From: Tropicimonas sp033101155
GTDB lineage: Bacteria; Pseudomonadota; Alphaproteobacteria; Rhodobacterales; Rhodobacteraceae
Direction: 5' to 3'
DNA: 64,000 nt
Assembly: GCF_033101155.1 (NCBI RefSeq)
Contig: NZ_JAWMPX010000022.1
Location: forward strand, 1-64,000
The position numbers were made by a program, and so were the translations under genes. The notes under the pieces were generated by a model. The model was not told where the DNA came from. It saw only the letters and a program-made list of their open reading frames with translations, and did not search any database. The first letter of the stretch is position 1. Each line of letters opens with the position of its first letter. Of this stretch, positions 9,093 through 17,135 are shown one piece after another.

Positions 9093-9096
9093 CGGC

Positions 9097-10200
9097 TCAG
9101 CCGATCTTGCCGGGCAGTCCCTCGCCAACCTGTCCACGATGCAGCAGGAGGTGATCCAGCAGCACGCAGGCCATCATCGTCTCGCCCACCGGCACGGCGC
9201 GGATGCCGACGCAGGGGTCGTGCCGGCCCTTGGTGACGATCTCGGTATTCTCGCCCGACCGGGTTATCGTCCGGCGCGGGGTGAGGATGGAGGAGGTCGG
9301 CTTCACGGCAAAGCGGACGACCACGTCCTGCCCGGTCGAGATGCCTCCAAGGATGCCGCCCGAATGGTTGGAGCCGAAGCGCGGTCCGTCATTGCCCATG
9401 GTGATCTCGTCGGCATTTGCCTCGCCGGTCAGCATCGCCGCCGCCATGCCCTCGCCGATCTCTACGCCCTTGACGGCATTGATCGACATCATGGCCGCAG
9501 CAAGATCCGTATCCAGCTTGCCATAGACCGGCGCGCCCAGCCCGGCCGGCACGCCCGAGGCACAAAGCTCGATCATCGCGCCGACCGAGGAGCCGGCCTT
9601 GCGCAGCCCGTCGAGATAGGTGCTCCAATCCTCGACCGCGCCCGCATCGGGCAGCCAGAAGGCGTTGTTTGGGATTTCGTCGAGATCGAACCGGGCGCGG
9701 TCGATGGTCTGCGTGCCCATCTGTACCATGTAGCCGGTGATCTTCAGCTCCGGCGCCAGCTTGGCCAGCGCCGCCCGCGCGACTCCGCCTGCTGCCACAC
9801 GCGCCGCCGTCTCGCGCGCCGAGGAGCGCCCGCCGCCGCGATAGTCGCGGATTCCGTATTTCTGCCAATAGGTGATGTCGGCGTGGCCGGGGCGGAACTT
9901 CTCCGCGATCTCGCTGTAATCCTTGGAACGCTGATCGGTATTCCTGATCATCAACTGGATCGGTGTGCCGGTGGAGACGCCCTCGAAGACCCCGGACAGG
10001 ATCTCGACCTGATCGGGTTCGCGCCGTTGGGTCATAAAGCGATTCTGCCCCGGCTTGCGCTTGTCGAGCCAGACCTGCAACGCTTCCGCCTCAATCGGAA
10101 CGCCCGGCGGGCAGCCATCGATCGTGGCGCCAAGCGCGGGCCCATGGCTCTCGCCCCAGGTGGTGACGCGGAACAGGTGACCGAAAGTATTGAGGCTCAT
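9097..10200 (-). CDS. aroC: Chorismate synthase
   Basis: Catalyses the last shikimate-pathway step, the trans-elimination of phosphate from 5-enolpyruvylshikimate-3-phosphate, using reduced FMN. At 367 aa it is full length. Signatures are the N-terminal GHLFRVTTWGESHGPALG, the central GGGRSSARETAARVAAGG, and the C-terminal RHDPCVGIRAVPVGETM. It is followed within 4 bp by the AEC transporter. Confidence 0.97.
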   Translation of the reverse strand: MSLNTFGHLFRVTTWGESHGPALGATIDGCPPGVPIEAEALQVWLDKRKPGQNRFMTQRREPDQVEILSGVFEGVSTGTPIQLMIRNTDQRSKDYSEIAEKFRPGHADITYWQKYGIRDYRGGGRSSARETAARVAAGGVARAALAKLAPELKITGYMVQMGTQTIDRARFDLDEIPNNAFWLPDAGAVEDWSTYLDGLRKAGSSVGAMIELCASGVPAGLGAPVYGKLDTDLAAAMMSINAVKGVEIGEGMAAAMLTGEANADEITMGNDGPRFGSNHSGGILGGISTGQDVVVRFAVKPTSSILTPRRTITRSGENTEIVTKGRHDPCVGIRAVPVGETMMACVLLDHLLLHRGQVGEGLPGKIG

Positions 10201-10248
10201 GGGGCGGGCTCCTTTTCGCGACGGGTTTAGAGGGCGCGGGCGACGGGC

Positions 10249-10335
10249 TCAAGAGGCGAGACCGCGCGTGCCAAAGGCGGAAAGCAGGCCGAAGAAGAAA
10301 GCAGCGGCAATCGAAGCGACAAGACGCGCTTTCAT
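10249..10335 (-). CDS. Predicted 28-residue hydrophobic peptide
   Basis: A short frame beginning MKARLVASIAAAFFFGLLSA and ending in a polar tail. A textbook AAGGAG ribosome site lies 5 nt before the ATG. It consists of a basic start and one membrane-spanning or signal-like helix. It lies between DUF1244 and aroC on the same strand, so it would be read from the same transcript. Nothing else supports function. The ribosome site and composition favour a real product, but conservation was not tested. Confidence 0.5.
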   Translation of the reverse strand: MKARLVASIAAAFFFGLLSAFGTRGLAS

Positions 10336-10431
10336 ACCGTCTCCTTGCCGGAGCGGCGCAGAAGCGCTGGTCAAATTGCGACACGGGACGCGATATTCCC
10401 CTGCCTGCATGGCAGCGGTCGCCAGTCGGGG

Positions 10432-10752
10432 TCAGTCCTTGTCGGCTTCGCCCACATTCTCCCGGAAGGCGACCTCGAAGGCGGCCTGCTTGTCCGGGCT
10501 CGCCTCAGTCTGGTTCTGTGCCCGCCAGTCGTCATAGGGCATGCCGTAGAAAGCCTCCCGCCCAGCCGCCTTGTCCATCTCGATGCCGCGCTCACTGGCG
10601 GCCTCTTGATACCAGCGCGACAGGCAGTTCCGGCAGAATCCCGCAAGGTTCATCATGTCGATATTCTGCACCTCCGGACGGTCCTCCATCAGGTGCTTCT
10701 GCAACCTCCGGAAGGCGGCGGCTTCGATCTCGATACGTGTCTGCTCGTCCAT
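10432..10752 (-). CDS. DUF1244 family protein
   Basis: About 106 aa from the ATG of MDEQTRIEIEAAAFRRLQKHL, which has a purine-rich ribosome site; an ATG overlapping the upstream stop (10767) is an alternative. The FCRNCLSRWYQEAA motif with its paired cysteines and the EAFYGMPYDDW segment are hallmarks of DUF1244, a small helical alphaproteobacterial family of unknown function. It is translationally coupled to the N-formylglutamate amidohydrolase gene upstream. Confidence 0.88.
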   Translation of the reverse strand: MDEQTRIEIEAAAFRRLQKHLMEDRPEVQNIDMMNLAGFCRNCLSRWYQEAASERGIEMDKAAGREAFYGMPYDDWRAQNQTEASPDKQAAFEVAFRENVGEADKD

Positions 10753-10763
10753 CTCTCTCTCCC

Positions 10764-11507
10764 TCATGCGCCGCAATCGGCGAGCGCGCCGACCAGCAGC
10801 GGCGCCAGTCGTCGTCCCCAACCTTGTTGCTCCTCGACGGTCCGGATCAGGTCCTGCCGGACCTCGATCAGAACATGCGGCCGGTCATGGCTCAAGGCGT
10901 GGCGGTGAATGGAATCGCCGGGCTGGTGCCCGGCATAAGGTTCGTTGTCGCCGACACAGAGGTCGTCTTCAGCCTGAAGTCGCGCGATTATCGCCAGCGA
11001 GAGCGCGTTTCGCGGCGCCGTGTGGAGCAGCGCCACATGCCAGGGGCGCGGCGGCCGCCCCATCAGCTGGGGCGTGAAGCTGTGAACGGCAACAATCACC
11101 GGGTCGCGGCGTGAGGCTGCGAGCCGACCAAGTTCGGCGTGATAGGGCCGGTAGCAGAGCTCCTTGCGACGCTCCAGCTCTTCCCGCCCGGCATGGCGAT
11201 TGCCGGGGATGATGGTGCCGTCATAGAGCTTCATCAACAGGGTCGGGTCGTCCTCGCCTCGGTTCGGATCGATCACGAGACGCGAGAAGTTGGAGGTGAT
11301 CAGTGGCGCTTCCAGCGCATCGGCCAGCGCGTGGGCAACCCCTGCCGCGCCTGGATCATAGGCGATGTGGCGGGACATCTCCGATTGCGGCAAGCCCAGC
11401 GTGCCGCCGTTGACCTGAGGGGGAACGGTATTGGTCGCATGGTCGACCGTGATCAGCCAGCGGCTTTGGCGGGGTTCGCCATGAGTATGGAAAGCGTGAT
11501 ATGTCAT
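10764..11507 (-). CDS. N-formylglutamate amidohydrolase family protein
   Basis: A 247-aa enzyme from the ATG of MTYHAFHTHGE. It fits the FGase family (metal-dependent hydrolases that deformylate N-formyl-L-glutamate, the last step of one histidine-degradation route). Recognisable motifs are the N-terminal LITVDHATNTVPP, DPNRGEDDPTLL, and VHSFTP. No hut genes are nearby, and the homologues paired with DUF1244 are poorly characterised, so substrate specificity is open. It is divergent from pyk. Confidence 0.85.
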   Translation of the reverse strand: MTYHAFHTHGEPRQSRWLITVDHATNTVPPQVNGGTLGLPQSEMSRHIAYDPGAAGVAHALADALEAPLITSNFSRLVIDPNRGEDDPTLLMKLYDGTIIPGNRHAGREELERRKELCYRPYHAELGRLAASRRDPVIVAVHSFTPQLMGRPPRPWHVALLHTAPRNALSLAIIARLQAEDDLCVGDNEPYAGHQPGDSIHRHALSHDRPHVLIEVRQDLIRTVEEQQGWGRRLAPLLVGALADCGA

Positions 11508-11639
11508 GAGTGCGTGATGTTTTCCCCGCAAGGGTGTATTGCGTCAGGGGGCGGAGCGCCAGAGCCATCCGAGGGGTGGAACTTCGGCCATTTTATCGCT
11601 AACCCTCGCACCGAAAGCCGCTCGAAGGAAAGGAACCCA

Positions 11640-13088
11640 ATGCGACGGATGCGCAATGTGAAGATCGTGGCCACACTAGGCCCTGCTTCGGATGACTATG
11701 ATACGATCCGGAGGCTCTTCGAACTCGGCGCGGATGTCTTCCGGCTCAACATGAGCCACGGGAGCCATGACGAGATCCGCGAGTGGCACGGGATCATCCG
11801 TAATATCGAACAGGAAATCGGCCGTCCGATCGCCATCCTCGCGGACCTTCAGGGTCCGAAACTGCGCGTCGGCGTCTTTGCCGGCGACAGCGAGGTGCTG
11901 GTCGATGGCGACAAGTTCCGCATGGATCTCGACGAGGCCGAGGGCACGTCGAGCCGCGTGCGCCTGCCCCATCCGGAGATCTTCCAGGCGCTCAAGCCGG
12001 GCGCGACGCTTCTGATCAATGACGGCAAGATCCGCCTGCGGGTCGAGCAATGCGGCGAAGATTATGCCGATTGCGTGGTCGTTACCGGTGGCACGATCTC
12101 CAACCGCAAGGGCGTCAACGTGCCGGACGTGGTCCTGCCCGTGGCCGCACTGTCGGCAAAAGACAAGCGGGACCTCGAATTCGTCTGTGAGCTCGGTGTC
12201 GACTGGGTTGCCCTGTCCTTCGTGCAGCGGCCCGAGGACGTGATCTACACCAAGGAGTTGGTCGCCGGACGCGCGGCAGTTCTCTCCAAGATCGAGAAAC
12301 CCTCCGCCGTTGAAGCTTATGACGAGATCCTCGAGGTCTCCGACGGGATCATGGTCGCGCGCGGCGATCTCGGGGTCGAACTTCCGGTCCAGGCTGTTCC
12401 GCCGATCCAGAAACGCCTGATCCGGGGCGCTCGGAAGGCTGCCAAGCCGGTCATCGTTGCCACCCAGATGCTGGAATCGATGATCGAAAGCCCGATTCCG
12501 ACCCGCGCCGAGGTCTCAGACGTGGCCAACGCGATCTATGAGGGCGCCGACGCGGTCATGCTCTCGGCCGAATCCGCCGCCGGTCAGTTCCCCTTCGAAG
12601 CGGTGAGCACGATGGATGCCGTCGCCGTCGAGGTCGAGAACGGGCAGGTTTATCGCGACATCATCGAGTCGGCGCGCCATGTCGATCGCAAGACCACGGC
12701 CGATTCGATCGTCGCCTCGGCCCGCGAGATCGCGGAGAATACCGGCGTGAAAGCGATCTGCTGCTTCACCCATTCCGGCACCACGGCGCTAAAGACCGCC
12801 CGCGAGCGGCCGCGCGTGCCGATCCTCGCGCTGACCCCCTTCACCGGGACGGCGCGGCGGATGTGCCTGAGCTGGGGCGTGAACTGCTTCATGACCAATG
12901 GCGATGTCAGCCGGTTCAAGATGGCCGTGGTCTCGGCGGCGCGCGCTGCGCGGGCCGGGCAGTTCGCCAATTCCGAGGACAATATCGTTGTCGTCGCCGG
13001 CGTTCCCTTCAACATTCCGGGCTCGACAAATATCCTCCGGGTGGCACCCTGCGACGAGAGATTGATCTTCAATACCGATCCGGAGTAG
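11640..13088 (+). CDS. pyk: Pyruvate kinase
   Basis: Converts phosphoenolpyruvate and ADP to pyruvate and ATP. It has 482 aa, starting at the ATG of MRRMRNVKIVATLGP after a GGAAAGGA ribosome site. Visible motifs are FRLNMSHGSHDE, the catalytic lysine region SKIEKPSAVEAYDEIL, MVARGDLGVELP (metal site), and ADAVMLSAESAAGQFP. The C-terminal regulatory domain is present. It is followed by a small membrane protein gene about 35 bp downstream. Confidence 0.97.
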   Translation: MRRMRNVKIVATLGPASDDYDTIRRLFELGADVFRLNMSHGSHDEIREWHGIIRNIEQEIGRPIAILADLQGPKLRVGVFAGDSEVLVDGDKFRMDLDEAEGTSSRVRLPHPEIFQALKPGATLLINDGKIRLRVEQCGEDYADCVVVTGGTISNRKGVNVPDVVLPVAALSAKDKRDLEFVCELGVDWVALSFVQRPEDVIYTKELVAGRAAVLSKIEKPSAVEAYDEILEVSDGIMVARGDLGVELPVQAVPPIQKRLIRGARKAAKPVIVATQMLESMIESPIPTRAEVSDVANAIYEGADAVMLSAESAAGQFPFEAVSTMDAVAVEVENGQVYRDIIESARHVDRKTTADSIVASAREIAENTGVKAICCFTHSGTTALKTARERPRVPILALTPFTGTARRMCLSWGVNCFMTNGDVSRFKMAVVSAARAARAGQFANSEDNIVVVAGVPFNIPGSTNILRVAPCDERLIFNTDPE

Positions 13089-13125
13089 GCGCGAGACGTG
13101 ACGTGTTTCAAGGCGGATGGATAGG

Positions 13126-13368
13126 ATGGCTGGTGTGACACTGGGTGCTGACCTGATTTTCGTGATCGGTCTGGTTATTGGGGTGCTGGCCTTTCCAGCG
13201 CTTCTCTCGGCCTTTTCCGAAGGGAGGTCGCCGCGTGCGGCCGCCATCATGATCATGATCTGTGCCGGTTTGATCGCCACTGCGGTGCTCCAGAAGCCGG
13301 AAGGAAGCTATTCCATCGGCAAGATCCCGGAAGTTTTTACCAAGGTGATCGGCGACATACTGCGCTGA
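13126..13368 (+). CDS. Small two-helix membrane protein, unknown
   Basis: About 80 aa with two hydrophobic segments (DLIFVIGLVIGVLAFPALLSA and AAIMIMICAGLIATAVL) and a short amphipathic tail, YSIGKIPEVFTKVIGDIL. The start is ambiguous between ATGs at 13117 and 13126; the second has better ribosome-site spacing. It follows pyk closely and may share its transcript. I do not recognise a named family. Confidence 0.65.
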   Translation: MAGVTLGADLIFVIGLVIGVLAFPALLSAFSEGRSPRAAAIMIMICAGLIATAVLQKPEGSYSIGKIPEVFTKVIGDILR

Positions 13369-13677
13369 TTGGGCGTCGGTTTGGCCGCCACGCTTCGCCT
13401 GGAGCGGTGCGTGGCGCCGTCGCCAGCGTCCGCCGCCGATTCGCAAGGCGACGCTCCGCGACGGCGTTTTCGTCCGGAGCAGGCTCGGTTTTTCCTGGGT
13501 GATCATGCGGAACATCGCTTTGCGGCCATGTCCGCCCGGGCGGAACGACCTGCACGGCGATTTCCCCTTGCCAGGAAGGCCGGCGCGGCCTATACGCCCG
13601 TCTTCAGCCGTTGCGGCGGGCCGAAAGTGGCATGCCTGTCGGGACGGAACGACCAAATCCAATAAAGGAGCTGGCAA
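13369..13677 (+). other. Intergenic region and rpmI leader, no gene seen
   Basis: About 309 bp without a convincing gene. It contains an 8-bp inverted repeat (13386-13393 and 13409-13416, CGCCACGC and complement) lacking a U-tract, and the rpmI promoter described separately. The roughly 70-nt 5' leader of the rpmI transcript could host L20-type autoregulation, but no specific structure was identified. Confidence 0.5.
13568..13596 (+). promoter_or_regulatory. Candidate promoter of rpmI-rplT
   Basis: TTGCCA (-35, 13568-13573) and TATACG (-10, 13591-13596) are separated by exactly 17 bp, about 80 bp before the rpmI start codon. Confidence 0.6.
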
Positions 13678-13878
13678 ATGCCCAAGATGAAGACCAAGTC
13701 CGGGGCCAAGAAGCGGTTCAAGGTAACTGCGACCGGCAAGATCAAATCCGCCCAGGCCGGCAAACGGCATGGCATGATCAAACGGACGACCAAGTTTATC
13801 CGGACAGCGCGCGGTACCACGGTACTTTGCGCGGCGGATACCAAGATCGTCAAAAAATACATGCCGTACGCGCGCTGA
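13678..13878 (+). CDS. rpmI: 50S ribosomal protein L35
   Basis: 66 aa, the usual length. Highly basic with MPKMKTKSGAKKRFKVTATGKIK at the N terminus and ends KKYMPYAR. An AAAGGAG ribosome site precedes the ATG. It is a component of the large ribosomal subunit. It forms an operon with rplT 12 bp downstream. infC, which often precedes it, is absent here. Confidence 0.97.
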   Translation: MPKMKTKSGAKKRFKVTATGKIKSAQAGKRHGMIKRTTKFIRTARGTTVLCAADTKIVKKYMPYAR

Positions 13879-13890
13879 GGAGCTTGAGAA

Positions 13891-14253
13891 ATGTCCCGAG
13901 TTAAAGGCGGAACCGTCACCCACGCTCGTCACAAGAAGGTCCTGAAGGCCGCGAAGGGCTATTACGGCTCGCGTTCGCGCAACTTCAAGACAGCCACGCA
14001 GGCTGTCGACAAGGCCAACCAATACGCCACGCGTGACCGCAAGGCCCGTAAGCGCCAGTTCCGTGCGCTGTGGATCCAGCGGATCAACGCCGCCGTGCGT
14101 TCGCACGACGAGGCGCTGACCTATTCGCGTTTCATCAACGGTCTGGCGCTTGCCGGTATCGAGGTGGACCGCAAGGTGCTGGCCGACCTGGCCGTGAACG
14201 AGCCCGATGCATTCACCGCGATCGTCGACAAGGCGAAGGCCGCGCTGGCCTGA
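13891..14253 (+). CDS. rplT: 50S ribosomal protein L20
   Basis: 120 aa, starting MSRVKGGTVTHARHKKVLK with the characteristic AKGYYGSRSRNFKTA segment. It is a primary 23S rRNA-binding protein needed for early 50S assembly and in other bacteria represses its own operon. The gene ends with a strong terminator, so pheS is not in this transcript unless read-through occurs. Confidence 0.98.
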   Translation: MSRVKGGTVTHARHKKVLKAAKGYYGSRSRNFKTATQAVDKANQYATRDRKARKRQFRALWIQRINAAVRSHDEALTYSRFINGLALAGIEVDRKVLADLAVNEPDAFTAIVDKAKAALA

Positions 14254-14280
14254 TCCTGTTTGGATCGGAAAGAAAATCGA

Positions 14281-14309
14281 CCGCGGGCCGTTTGGCCCGC
14301 GGTTTTTTT
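14281..14309 (+). terminator. Strong terminator of rpmI-rplT
   Basis: A GC-rich 9-bp hairpin (CCGCGGGCC, 4-nt loop, complement) is followed by seven T residues, directly after rplT. Confidence 0.9.
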
Positions 14310-14363
14310 ATGCCTTCGCGAAGGCTTGGCCCGCTCGCTCTGCTCTGGATGTCTCGAACCCGG

Positions 14364-14406
14364 TGCTATAATGCTGCCCAGATTCGCCTCAAATTAGCTC
14401 TAATTT
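14364..14406 (+). promoter_or_regulatory. Extended -10 promoter and palindrome before the Hint gene
   Basis: TGC-TATAAT at 14364-14372 is a perfect extended -10. Nineteen bases later a 16-bp perfect palindrome, AAATTAG-CT-CTAATTT (14391-14406), lies near the expected transcript start. It sits in an AT-rich pocket unlike the surrounding DNA and may be an operator. Confidence 0.6.
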
Positions 14407-14473
14407 CTGGATAATTATTGCTAACTTTTTCGACTGTTTCGGTTTTTTACGAGTTTTCTGGGTGCGTGGGGCA

Positions 14474-15544
14474 ATGGCCAGAATCAGCGAACTGCACTAC
14501 TCCAACGCCTATGCGCGAAGCTCAGGCGTTTCCGAGTTTCTCGAAGTATCCCTGTCGGCGACGGAGGATGCGAGCGACTTTTCGGTTGTTTTCTATAATC
14601 AAGACGGCAATGCGGGACTGACGATCAATCTTGGCAGTTCCGGCCTGACACCGAGTTGGGATGCGGCGTCTCAGGAATGGGTCTGGGTCCTTTCGGCGGA
14701 TGACTACGACTTCCTGCTGACCGACCCGGATTCCAACGCGAGCAACAATTATGAAGCGGCGGCGCTGGTCGATGTCTCGGACGGAACCGTACTCGACTTC
14801 TACGATATCGGTGGCGGAACACAGAACATCATCGCAACGGATGGTCTTGCCGCCGGCGCGGTCTCAGAGACCGTCGCTGTCCCGACCGGCCCGAACGCGG
14901 CGACCTACACGCTTCAGTTCAACCAGCCGAATCCAACGACTCCCGTTTATGAGGCCGTCTCTGCCGGATCCAGCGGCACGATCTGCTTTGCCGAGGGGAC
15001 GTTGATCAAGACGCCGGATGGCGAACGCCCGGTCGAGACGCTTGCTGTCGGTGCAAAGGTGCTGACCGTGGACAGCGGTGCCCGCGCCATTCGCTGGACC
15101 GGGGCAAGGCGGGTTCCGGCCGAAGGCAAGCTGGCGCCGGTCCGGATCGCGGCGGGAACGCTCGGGTGTCAACAGGATCTGCGCGTTTCTCCGCAGCACC
15201 GGATCCTCATCGATACCCCGGAAGTGGAGCTGAAAACCGGCAATCGCGAGGCGCTTGTTGCGGCGACACATCTTGTCGATGGCAGGACAGTGACCCGGGA
15301 GCCCGGCGGAACGGTCACCTATTTTCACTTCATGTTCGATGGGCATGAGCTGGTCTGGGCAAATGGCGCGGTTGCCGAAAGCTTCTTCGTCTCCGAGCAC
15401 AGCCTGAAGGCCATGCCGACGCCAATGCGCGAAGAATTCTCCGCGATCTTCCCGGAGTTGGTCACCGACGCGGGTGAGTTTGGCGAGGCCGCCCGCCCGA
15501 TCCTGAGAGGTTGGGAAGCCAGGGGGCTGAACGTTCTGCACTGA
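14474..15544 (+). CDS. Hint domain-containing protein
   Basis: A 356-aa protein from the ATG of MARISELHYSNAYARSSG. The first ~160 residues form a beta-rich domain rich in Asp/Asn/Ser. A Hint domain follows, with the catalytic-type cysteine in TICFAEGTLIKTPDGERPVE and the block F HRILI motif (VSPQHRILIDTP), plus a C-terminal FHFMFDGHELVWANG. It belongs to the Hint_2-type family common in Rhodobacteraceae. There is no C-extein, so classical splicing is not expected. No signal peptide is visible, and type I-like export is possible but not shown. It lies between rplT and pheS. Confidence 0.85.
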   Translation: MARISELHYSNAYARSSGVSEFLEVSLSATEDASDFSVVFYNQDGNAGLTINLGSSGLTPSWDAASQEWVWVLSADDYDFLLTDPDSNASNNYEAAALVDVSDGTVLDFYDIGGGTQNIIATDGLAAGAVSETVAVPTGPNAATYTLQFNQPNPTTPVYEAVSAGSSGTICFAEGTLIKTPDGERPVETLAVGAKVLTVDSGARAIRWTGARRVPAEGKLAPVRIAAGTLGCQQDLRVSPQHRILIDTPEVELKTGNREALVAATHLVDGRTVTREPGGTVTYFHFMFDGHELVWANGAVAESFFVSEHSLKAMPTPMREEFSAIFPELVTDAGEFGEAARPILRGWEARGLNVLH

Positions 15545-15643
15545 TCGGAGGCGCCTGCCCTTGCCTTCGGGGGCCGGTGTGATACCCCCTCGCCAAATCT
15601 TTGACGCCGGGGAGCCGCGCTCTCCGAACACGGGGAGTCAGCC

Positions 15644-16717
15644 ATGAAAGAGCTGAGGCAGAAGTACATTGCCGCCATTTCCGCCGCCGCCGACGAGGCT
15701 GCGCTTGAAGCGCTCAGGGTCCAGGCCGTGGGCAAGAAAGGCGAAGTCAGCCTGAAGATGCGCGAGCTGGGCAAGATGACGCCCGAGGAACGGCAGGTCG
15801 CGGGGCCGGCGCTGAACGCGCTCAAGGACGAGATCAACTCCGCCCTCGCCGCGAAGAAGTCCGCGCTGGCCGATGCCGCGCTGGACGAACGTCTGAAGGC
15901 GGAATGGCTCGACGTGACGCTGCCCGCTCGCCCCGGGCGTACCGGCACGATCCACCCGATCAGCCAGGTCACCGAGGAGGTCACCGCGATATTCGCCGAT
16001 ATGGGCTTCGCCGTGGCCGAAGGTCCGCAGATCGAGGATGACTGGCACAATTTCGACGCGCTGAACATCCCGGGCCACCACCCGGCCCGCGCCGAGATGG
16101 ACACGTTCTACATGTCCCGCAAGGAGGGCGACAATCGTCCGCCGCATGTGTTGCGGACCCATACCTCGCCGGTTCAGATCCGCTCGATGCTCAAGCAGGG
16201 TGCGCCGATCCGCATCATCGCTCCGGGCCGCGTCTACCGCGCTGATTACGACCAGACCCACACGCCGATGTTCCACCAGGTCGAGGGGCTCGCCATTGGC
16301 GAGGACATCTCCATGGCGAACCTGAAATGGGTGCTGGAGGAGTTCTGCCGCGCTTTCTTCGAGGTCGACAATGTCGAGCTGCGCTTCCGCGCCTCGCATT
16401 TCCCCTTCACGGAACCCTCTGCCGAGGTCGATATCCGCTGTTCCTGGGAAGGCGGCACGCTGAAGCTCGGCGAGGGCGATGACTGGCTCGAGATCCTCGG
16501 CTCCGGCATGGTGCATCCGAAAGTGCTCGAGTCTGGCGGGATCGACCCTGCGAAGTGGCAGGGTTTTGCCTTTGGCCTCGGGATCGACCGGATCGCGATG
16601 CTGAAATACGGCATCCCGGACCTGCGCGCCTTCTTTGACAGCGACCTGCGCTGGTTGCGCCACTATGGCTTCTCGGCGCTGGATGTGCCGTCGATTCATG
16701 CGGGTATCAGCCGGTAG
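15644..16717 (+). CDS. pheS: Phenylalanine--tRNA ligase alpha subunit
   Basis: The 357-aa catalytic subunit of the alpha2beta2 enzyme. The N-terminal coiled coil (residues 1-85) is followed by the class II core: motif 1 region GRTGTIHPISQVTEEV, motif 2 RVYRADYDQTHTPMFHQVEG, and motif 3 GFAFGLGIDRIAMLKYG. Its beta-subunit partner pheT lies about 31 kb away in this window rather than next to it. Confidence 0.97.
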   Translation: MKELRQKYIAAISAAADEAALEALRVQAVGKKGEVSLKMRELGKMTPEERQVAGPALNALKDEINSALAAKKSALADAALDERLKAEWLDVTLPARPGRTGTIHPISQVTEEVTAIFADMGFAVAEGPQIEDDWHNFDALNIPGHHPARAEMDTFYMSRKEGDNRPPHVLRTHTSPVQIRSMLKQGAPIRIIAPGRVYRADYDQTHTPMFHQVEGLAIGEDISMANLKWVLEEFCRAFFEVDNVELRFRASHFPFTEPSAEVDIRCSWEGGTLKLGEGDDWLEILGSGMVHPKVLESGGIDPAKWQGFAFGLGIDRIAMLKYGIPDLRAFFDSDLRWLRHYGFSALDVPSIHAGISR

Positions 16718-16813
16718 GGACTGACAGAATCCGGGGCAGGCCATCGGCGCTCGCCCCGACACCTGCCCTGCGCTTCGCCCGTCTTTGCGATCTGTCTGTT
16801 AGCGCCCCGTGTC

Positions 16814-16841
16814 TTGACGCGCGGTCGCATCCCGCTAGGGT
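16814..16841 (+). promoter_or_regulatory. Candidate promoter of the DUF4170-waaA-lpxK group
   Basis: TTGACG (16814-16819) and TAGGGT (16836-16841) are separated by 16 bp, about 35 bp before the DUF4170 start codon. Confidence 0.45.
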
Positions 16842-16875
16842 GCCGGAAAATCGCAATAAGGACAGGGAGATCCTC

Positions 16876-17118
16876 ATGCCGCAGCGTCTGCATCTCGTCT
16901 TCGGCGGCGAACTCGTCGATCCGTCGAAAAACGTTTTCAAGAATGTCGACGATATCCATATCGTCGGCATGTTCCCCGACTATGCCACGGCGCATGACGC
17001 GTGGAAGGAAAACGCGCAGAAAACCGTCGACAACGCCCATATGCGGTACTTCCTCGCCCATATCCATCGCCTCCAGGACGAGGAACAGGAAGCTTCGACC
17101 ACCGAGGAACTTGGCTGA
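16876..17118 (+). CDS. DUF4170 family protein
   Basis: 80 aa from the ATG of MPQRLHLVFGGEL, preceded by a GGGAG ribosome site. An upstream in-frame ATG gives only a low-complexity extension. It fits the DUF4170 family: VFGGELVDPSKNVFKNVDDIHIVGMFPDY and an amphipathic helix MRYFLAHIHRLQD. Function is unknown; its position before lipid A/KDO genes is consistent with a role around LPS synthesis, which is inference. Confidence 0.85.
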   Translation: MPQRLHLVFGGELVDPSKNVFKNVDDIHIVGMFPDYATAHDAWKENAQKTVDNAHMRYFLAHIHRLQDEEQEASTTEELG

Positions 17119-17135
17119 GGCCAACCTTGGCAGCG

